DNA of 64,000 nt. Origin: Scylla paramamosain (lineage: Eukaryota; Arthropoda; Malacostraca; Decapoda; Portunidae). Every line of letters starts with the position of its first letter. Position 1 is the stretch's first letter. The notes beneath the pieces are model-generated. The model was not told where the DNA came from, did not search any database, and worked only from the letters and a program-made list of their open reading frames with translations. Shown in pieces: positions 56,529-64,000 of this stretch. The DNA is taken from positions 124,001 to 188,000 of the forward strand of contig NW_026973739.1 of assembly GCF_035594125.1 (NCBI RefSeq). The letters run 5' to 3'. The translations under genes were made by a program, and so were the position numbers.

Positions 56529-59500
56529 GGCAGTAGGCACCTGCCAAAACGAAAATTACTCCCAGTGAGGTATAAAGCACTGTTCAGGGGGTACTGTCTA
56601 ATGACTGGGGGTCATTAAACCCAGCTGTGACCTCAGTGAACGTTTCCCTTTGAGTCTTATAACACAAGGTGCCAGTCACAGCTTGCCCTCTAAAGACAAC
56701 TCTCTTCCTCCACACAAAACTAAAAGCACCTAATAACACACACACCCTTCACTCAAAATTTCAAAATTATCATGGTGATTCCTACACCAGCCTCGGAGTC
56801 CTTATCTGGGAAGGGGACCATAAATGTCCCCAGGTTGGACTGCTCTTCTGATGACGACCTTAAGTGTCTTGACACCCCCCTCAACTTTTTCTTCATTAAC
56901 TTCTGGAACATTCGCGGTCTAAGATCTAATTTTCAGTCTGTAGAACACCACCTTTCCTTTTCTAAAGATCATCTTCTTTTCCTCACTGAAACTCAGCTGT
57001 CTGAAGCAATTGACAGTAGCCCCTTTTCTGTTCCCTCCTACTTTCTCTATCCTCATTTTCGATCCAAAGCTGGATGTTGCGTTTATGTGCGCAATGACTT
57101 AAACTACTCTCGTGCCCACGCTCTTGAAGCTTCCGAGTTTTCCACCATGTAACTTCGACTACAGAGTCACTCTCAAACTAAATATATCTGTGCTGTATAC
57201 CTCTCACTTAGCTCTTCTGACTATAAGAAATTCTTTGACTACTTAAATTCCAAAGTAGAGCAGATTCTGACCATCTTCCCTTTTGCAGAGATCTCCATTC
57301 TTGGAGACTTCAATGTTCACCACCACCTTTGGCTTTCCTCTCCCTTCACTGACCATCCTGGTGAACTAGCTTTCAAGTTTTCTATCCTCTACGACCTAGA
57401 GCAATAGGTGCAACACCCTACTCGTATTCCTGACCGTTTTGGAGATACGCCCAACATTCTTGACCTTTTCCTGACCTCTAATCCTTCTGCTGATGCTGTC
57501 ACCCTTTCTTGTCCGTTGGGGTCCTCCGATCACAAGCTCATATCTATATCTTGTTTTATCGCTCCAGTACCCCCTCAGGATCTCGCTAAGCGAAGCTGCC
57601 TCTGGCGTTTTGCCTCTGCTAGTTGGAGGGACCTGAGGAAGTATTTTGCTGATTTTCCTTGGAATGACTACTGCTTCCGTATCAAAGACCCGTCTTTGTG
57701 TGCTGAGCACGTAACAGAGGTGATAGTGCTGGCATGGAGGCGTACATTCCTCACTCTTTTTCTCGACCTAAACCTTCCAAACCTTGGTTTAACACTGCTT
57801 GTTCTCGTGCTATACATGATAAAGAGGTGGCCCACGAAAGGTACTTCAGCCTTCCATCACCAGAATCTCATGCACTTTATATTTCTGCCCAGAAGCATGC
57901 AAGTTTGTTCTCCAACTAGCCAAAAACCCGCTCATTAACAGAAAATGTCAAAATCTTTCAAGGTCTAATTCCCCTCGTGACTTCTGGCATCTAGCCAAAA
58001 ATATTTCCAACAACTTTGCTTCTTCTTTCCCTCCTTTATTTCAACCAGATGGCACCACTGCTATCACATCTATTTCCAAAGCTGAACTCTTCGCTCAAAT
58101 CTTTGCTAAAAATCCTACCTTGGACGATTCTGGGCTTGTTCCTCCCTCTCCTCCAACCTCTGACTAATTCATGCTACCTGTTAAAATTCCTCGGAATGAT
58201 GTTTTCCATGCCCTCGCTGGCCTAACCTTCGGAAGGCTTATGGACCTGATGGGGTCCCTCCTATTGTTCTCCGAAACTGTGCCTCCGTGCTTGCACCTTG
58301 CCTAGTCAAACTCTTTGAGTCTGTCAACATCTACCTTTTCTTTCTTCCTGGAAGTTTGCCTACATTCGGCCTGTTCCTAATAAGGGTGACCGTTCTAATC
58401 CCTCAAACTACCGTCCTATTGCTTTAATTTCCTGCTTACTCGTATGTATAGTTTTTGAATCTATTCTCAACAGGAATATTGTTAAACATCTATCACTTCA
58501 CTTCTATCTGATCGCCATTATGGGTTCCGTTAAGACCGCTCTACTCGTGATCTGGCTTTCCTTACTGATTCTCGGTCATCCTCTTTTAGAGATTTTGGTG
58601 AAACTTTTGCTGTTGCCTTAGACATATCAAAAGCTTTTGATAGAGTCTGGCACAAAGTTTTGATATCCAAATAACCCTCCTACGCCTTCTATCCTTCTCT
58701 CTCTGTAACTTCATCTCAAGTTTTCTTTCTCATCGTTCTATTGCTGCTGTGGTAGACGGTCACTGTTCTATCTATTAACAGTGGTATTCCTCAGGGTTCT
58801 GTCCTGTCACCCACTCTCTTCTTATTATTCATTAATGATCTTCTAAACCAAACTTCTTGTCCTATCCACTCCTACTCTGATGGTACCACCCTGCACTTTT
58901 CCACGTCTTTTCATAGATGTCCAACCCTTCAAGAAGTAAATATTTTACGCAGGGAAGCCACAGAACGCCTAGCTTCTGATCTTTCTAAAATTTCTGATTG
59001 GGGTAGAGCAAACTTGGTAATGTTGAATGCCTCAAAAACTCAATTCCTCCTTTTATCAACTCGACACAACCTTCCAGACAACTATCCCTTCTTCTTCAAT
59101 GACACTCAACTGTCCCCCTCTTCTAGACTGAACATCCTCGGTCTATCCTTTATTTATAATGTGAACTGGTAACTTCACATCTCATCTCTAGCTAAAACAG
59201 CTTCTATGAAGTTAAGTGTTCTGAGACGTCTCCGCCAGTTTTTCTCATCGCCCAAGCTGCTAACTCTGTACAAGGGCCTTATCCGTCCATATATGGAGTA
59301 TGCTTCACATGTCTGGCGGGGGGCTCCACTCATCCCGTTCTTCTAGACAGGGTAGTATCAAAAGCTTTTCGTCTCATCAACTCCTCTCCTCTAACTGACT
59401 GTCTTCAGCCTCTCTCTCACCGCCGCAATATTGCATATCTAGCTGTCTTCTACAGCTATTTTCTTGCTAATGCTCTTCTGATCTTGCTAACTGCATGCTT

Positions 59501-59845
59501 CCCCTCCTTCCGCGGCCTTGCTGCACAAAACTTTCTTCTTTCTTTCACCCCTATTCTGTCCACCTCTCTAACGCAAGAGTTAACTAGTATTCTCAATCAT
59601 TCATCCCTTTCTCTGGTAAACTCTGGAACTCCCTGCCTGGTTCTGTATTTCCACCTTCCTGTGACTTGAATTCCTTCAAGAGGGAGGTTTTAACACACTT
59701 ATTCATCAATTTTTGACCACTGCTTTGACTCTTTTATGGGACTGGCATTTCAGTGGGAATATTTTTTTATTGGATTTTTGTTGCCCTTGGCCAGTGTCCT
59801 TCCTACATAAAAAAAAAATAAATAAATAAATAAAAAAAATATATA
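56529..59845 (+). mobile_element. LINE-A copy 12, near-full-length
   Basis: About 3.3 kb. The 5' end is GGCAGTAGGCACCTGCCAAA, with the start ATG at 56,772 (MVIPTPASESLSGKG). The endonuclease spans 56,900-57,560 ([14 protein letters not shown] near 57,290; [11 protein letters not shown]), then the linker, the RT at 58,380-58,930 with SGIPQGSVLSP (about 58,770) and YSDGTT replacing the catalytic YADDT, then the C-terminus to about 59,724, the 3' UTR and a TAAATAAATAAA tail. Many stops and frameshifts; the mutated catalytic motif shows that it is dead. Confidence 0.93.
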
Positions 59846-59848
59846 AAA

Positions 59849-60316
59849 CGTGTCTGGTCAGGGTGGGATCAAAGCTTTTCGTCTCATCAACTCCTCAACT
59901 CTAACTGACTGCCTTCGGCCTCTTTCTCGTTGCCGCAATGCTACATCTTCTATCTTCTACAGCTATTTTCATGCTAACTGCTCTTCTGATCTTGCTAATT
60001 TCCTGCTTCCCTTTCTCCCGCGGCCTCGCTGCACAAGACTTTCTTCTTTCTCTCACCTCTATTCTGTCCACCTCTCTAATGTAAGAGTTAACCAGTATTC
60101 TCAGTCATTCAACCCTTTCTCTGGAAAACTCTGGAACTCCCTGCAAACTTCTGTATTTCCACCCTCCTATGACTTGAACTCCTCCAAGATTGAGGTTTCA
60201 AGACACTTATCCTTGAATTTTTGACTACCGCTCTGGACCGCTTTCGGGGAGCGGCATGTCAGTGGGCTTTTTTTTTTCTTATTGATTTTTTTATTTTTAT
60301 TTTTTTTTTCTGCCCT
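59849..60316 (+). mobile_element. LINE-A copy 13, 3' end fragment
   Basis: Starts in the C-terminal domain (SGQGGIKAFRLINSSTLTD) and keeps the frame to SRHLSLNF at 60,224, followed by a T-rich 3' UTR. It sits head-to-tail directly after the poly-A of copy 12. Confidence 0.9.
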
Positions 60317-60329
60317 ATATATATATAAT

Positions 60330-60493
<164 letters not shown>

Positions 60494-61129
60494 CTAAGCA
60501 GTGTGGAATCCCAGACGTGGCCAATCAGCAGCCGCCATACAGGCGCGGAGGGATATCAGCATCACCAGATGGCCCAAGGCACCATCTTTGCTCTTTTTGG
60601 TTCTAACACGCAGCAAGCAAGGACGTACACTCTGCTTTCCTAAGAACCTCACTCCAGACAGTAGTGAAAGTGAAAGCAGGAATGGTGCTGTCGAGGAGGG
60701 ACCAGGTGAACCAGGAGGGACCAGCAGTTGGACGAGGTAAAGCCAGATCATCCTGGGGAAGCAAGGTGACGGCAGAGACCACGCGGACATCACGAGGCTA
60801 CGGTGGAGCTTGAGAGGGACCGCCAATGCTACCTACGGGTCTACCCTAACGATGTTACCTCTCCTGCCGCTGCGTCCTCACTACTGGCGGGTCCACATGG
60901 TAGCGTGGCCACCCTACACATAGACCCCGACCTACCTACAGGAACTACGCGGACGTCCACTCAACCTATAGATAGATAAGCATTCCGAGATCCGTAGTAT
61001 TTAGTAAGTTAGTTAGTTAGTTAGGTGGTACATCTCCAAAGAGGACTTTAATAGATAGGGATCCTCCTCGGTCTTTTTTTATATTTTTTTTTATTTTGTT
61101 ATTTCAAGAGTGTTGTAGTAAAATAAATA
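60494..61129. other. GC-richer unrecognised segment, possible retroelement 3' end
   Basis: It ends AGTAAAATAAATATTTGTTTG before the (GTTT)n tract, as a retroelement 3' end with simple-repeat tail might. ORFs on both strands show no recognised domain. Confidence 0.35.
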
Positions 61130-61171
61130 TTTGTTTGTTTGTTTGTTTGTTTGTTTGTTTGTTTGTTTGTT
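61130..61171. repeat. (GTTT)n microsatellite
   Basis: About ten GTTT units, directly after AAATAAATATT. Confidence 0.95.
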
Positions 61172-62245
<1,074 letters not shown>

Positions 62246-63197
62246 AGAAAACTGGCAGAGACGTCTCAGGATACCTAACTTCATAGAAGCTGTTTTAGCT
62301 AGTGATGAGATGTAAAGTTTCCAGATTAGATTATAAGTAAAGGGCACACTGAGGATGTTCAATGTAGAGATGGGTGAGAGTTGACTTTCATTGAAGAAGA
62401 GAGGATAGTTGTCTGGAAGCTTGCTCTATCCTAATCAGAAATTTTAGAGAGATCAGAAGTCAGGCGCTATGTGGCTTCTTTGCTTGAACTTTTTACTTCC
62501 TGAAGGGTTGGATGTTTACAAAAAGACGTAGAAAAGTGCAGAATGGTATCATCAGCGATAAAAGGGGATAGGACAAGATGTTTGGTTTGAAGATAATTGA
62601 TGAATGATAGAAAGAGAGCGGATGATAGGACAGAATCCTGAGGAACGCCACTGTAAATAGATTTAAAAAAAGAACAGTTACCGTTTTCTAATAGAACTGT
62701 CAGAAATTAAACTTTAGGTGAAGTTACAGAGAGAAAGATAGAAGCTGTAGGAGGGTAGTTTGGAAATCAAAGCTTTCTGCAACACTCTATCAAAAGCTTT
62801 TGATATTTTTAAGATAACAGCAAAAGTTTCACCAAAAATCTCTAACAGAGGATGACCAAGATTCAGAAAGGGAAGCCAGAACATCTCGAAATAGGACGTT
62901 GTGAAGTGATAGATGTTTAAGAATCTTTCTGATGAGGATAACTTTAATAAACTTGAGATAGGCAGGACTGTAGTTTGAGGGATTAGAACGCTCATCCTGT
63001 TTAGGAACAGGCTGAATGTAGGCAAACTTCCAGCAAGAAGGAAAGGTTGATGTTGACAGAGTTGAAAGAGTCTGACTAGGAAAGATGGAAGCACGAGGGC
63101 ACAGTTTCGGAGAACAACAGGAGGGACCCCATTAGGTCCATAAGCCTTCCGAGAGTTTAGGCCAGCGAGGGCATGGAAAACATCACTGCAAAATATT

Positions 63198-63214
63198 TTA
63201 ATAGGTAGTGTGAA
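63198..63214. repeat. Target-site duplication, left copy
   Basis: TTAATAGGTAGTGTGAA matches 63,714-63,730 at 16 of 17 positions. The sequence belongs to the LINE-A linker (compare 15,166-15,186). Confidence 0.8.
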
Positions 63215-63713
63215 TTGTTCATGTTGACAAGTAGTTGCGTTTAGGAAGGGGGATAAAAAAAAACCCAGGGAGGAGTTAGGATTCTTTTAATCTCTAACGT
63301 TTCGGCTGAATAGCCATCCTCAGAGAGACTGATTTACATGAGTGAAAACACACTATTTATAACAACATACAAAATTTTCTCATATGACATACGTACAGAG
63401 TATTGCCATCCCGGCATGTACCTCACCTAATTTTATTTTCCTAGTCAGGTGGCATTATCCGTCTACGTGACCCAGTAAAGGCTCGTCATGTAGACGGATA
63501 ATGCCAACTGACTAGGAAAATAAAATTAGGTGAGGTACATGCCGGGATGGCAATACTATGTACGTATGTCAAATGAGAAAATTTTGTATGTTGTTATAAA
63601 TAGTGTGTTTTCATTCATGTAAATCTGAGGATGGCTATTCAGCCGAAACGTTAGAGATTAAAAGAATCCTAACTCCTCCCTGGGTTTTTTTTATCCCCCT
63701 TCCTAAACCCAAC
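63215..63713. mobile_element. Palindromic insertion with about 230-bp arms and hammerhead-like motif
   Basis: The left arm 63,234-63,471 and right arm 63,485-63,713 are reverse complements with few differences; the main one is an 8-bp indel beside CTGAGGATGGC. The loop is 13 nt. The outer ends are GTTGCGTTTAGGAAGGGGG and GTTGGGTTTAGGAAGGGGG, and 19 extra bases stand at the left edge. A 17-bp target duplication flanks it. Each arm carries CTGAGGA, a GGCT/AGCC stem and GAAAC. The long duplication and ribozyme-like core suggest a Penelope-like or other retroelement-derived fragment rather than a DNA transposon; this is inferred. Confidence 0.85.
63625..63649 (+). ncRNA. Hammerhead-ribozyme-like core (also on minus at about 63,301-63,325)
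   Basis: CTGAGGA (the CUGANGA box), T, GGCT-ATTC-AGCC (stem II and loop) and GAAAC (the GAAA box) appear in order. Stems I and III and the cleavage NUH are not convincingly identified, and one unpaired T sits before stem II. Hammerhead ribozymes are known from Penelope-like elements. Activity is not claimed. Confidence 0.35.
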
Positions 63714-64000
63714 TTAATAGGTAGTATGAAATAGTCAGAGGATGGAGAAGAGGGAGGAACAAACCCTGGATCGTCCAAGATAGAATTTTTAGCTAAGGTT
63801 TGAGCGAAGAATTCAGTTTTAGAGATAAATGTAATAACATTGCTGCTACCAGGTTGAAATAAAAGAGAGAAAGAAGAAGCAAAGTTGTATGCTATGTTTT
63901 TGGTAGGTGTCAGAAGTCACGAGGGGAGTTAGATTTTGAAAGGTTTTGACACTTTCTATGAATGGATGAATTTTTGGCTTTTTGGAGAACAGACTTGTTA

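Overview
The window looks like nuclear DNA of a decapod crustacean, most probably a swimming crab. The evidence is split coding exons with GT-AG introns, many copies of one non-LTR retrotransposon that I recognise from portunid crab genomes, and an extreme load of (TA)n, (CT)n and (CA)n microsatellites. The crab assignment rests on recalled similarity of the repeats and is an inference. I see no bacterial operons, tRNA or rRNA genes, or CRISPR arrays.

One host gene can be assembled from the sequence. It is a monocarboxylate-transporter-like (SLC16/MCT family) membrane protein on the minus strand. Five coding exons run from about 42,972 down to the stop codon at 2,339. All four introns are GT-AG, the reading frame closes exactly at every junction, and the product is 509 residues. 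Only about 1.5 kb of the 40.6-kb gene is coding; the introns (11.8, 0.86, 17.2 and 9.2 kb) consist largely of mobile elements and microsatellites.

Region by region: 1-2.3 kb is 3' flank with nested inverted repeats around (TA)n cores and a MITE-like element. Intron 4 (2.6-11.8 kb) holds a deleted LINE copy, an antisense gag-type fragment and a near-full-length LINE-A copy. Intron 3 (12.0-29.2 kb) holds a near-full-length antisense LINE-A, an old LINE-A relic, a gag-like coiled-coil/SCAN-like relic invaded by a second LINE (B), a long (CT)n array, and a cluster of heat-shock-element motifs upstream of a transposon-like ORF. Intron 2 is short and mostly microsatellite. Intron 1 (30.9-42.7 kb) holds an LTR element whose integrase lies upstream of its reverse transcriptase, a 718-bp fold-back element, and a Ty3/gypsy relic split by a second LTR element with matching LTRs and a 5-bp target duplication. 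From 43.4 kb to the end, upstream of the gene's visible start, are further LINE-A copies, pieces of LINE families C and D, and at 63.2 kb a 0.5-kb palindromic insertion with a long target-site duplication and a hammerhead-ribozyme-like motif.

Almost every retrotransposon ORF is broken by frameshifts, stops, internal deletions or microsatellite insertion, so I do not regard any as clearly active. The main themes are a host transporter gene stretched by repeats, (TA)n tracts at the joints between repeat fragments, and several large palindromes.
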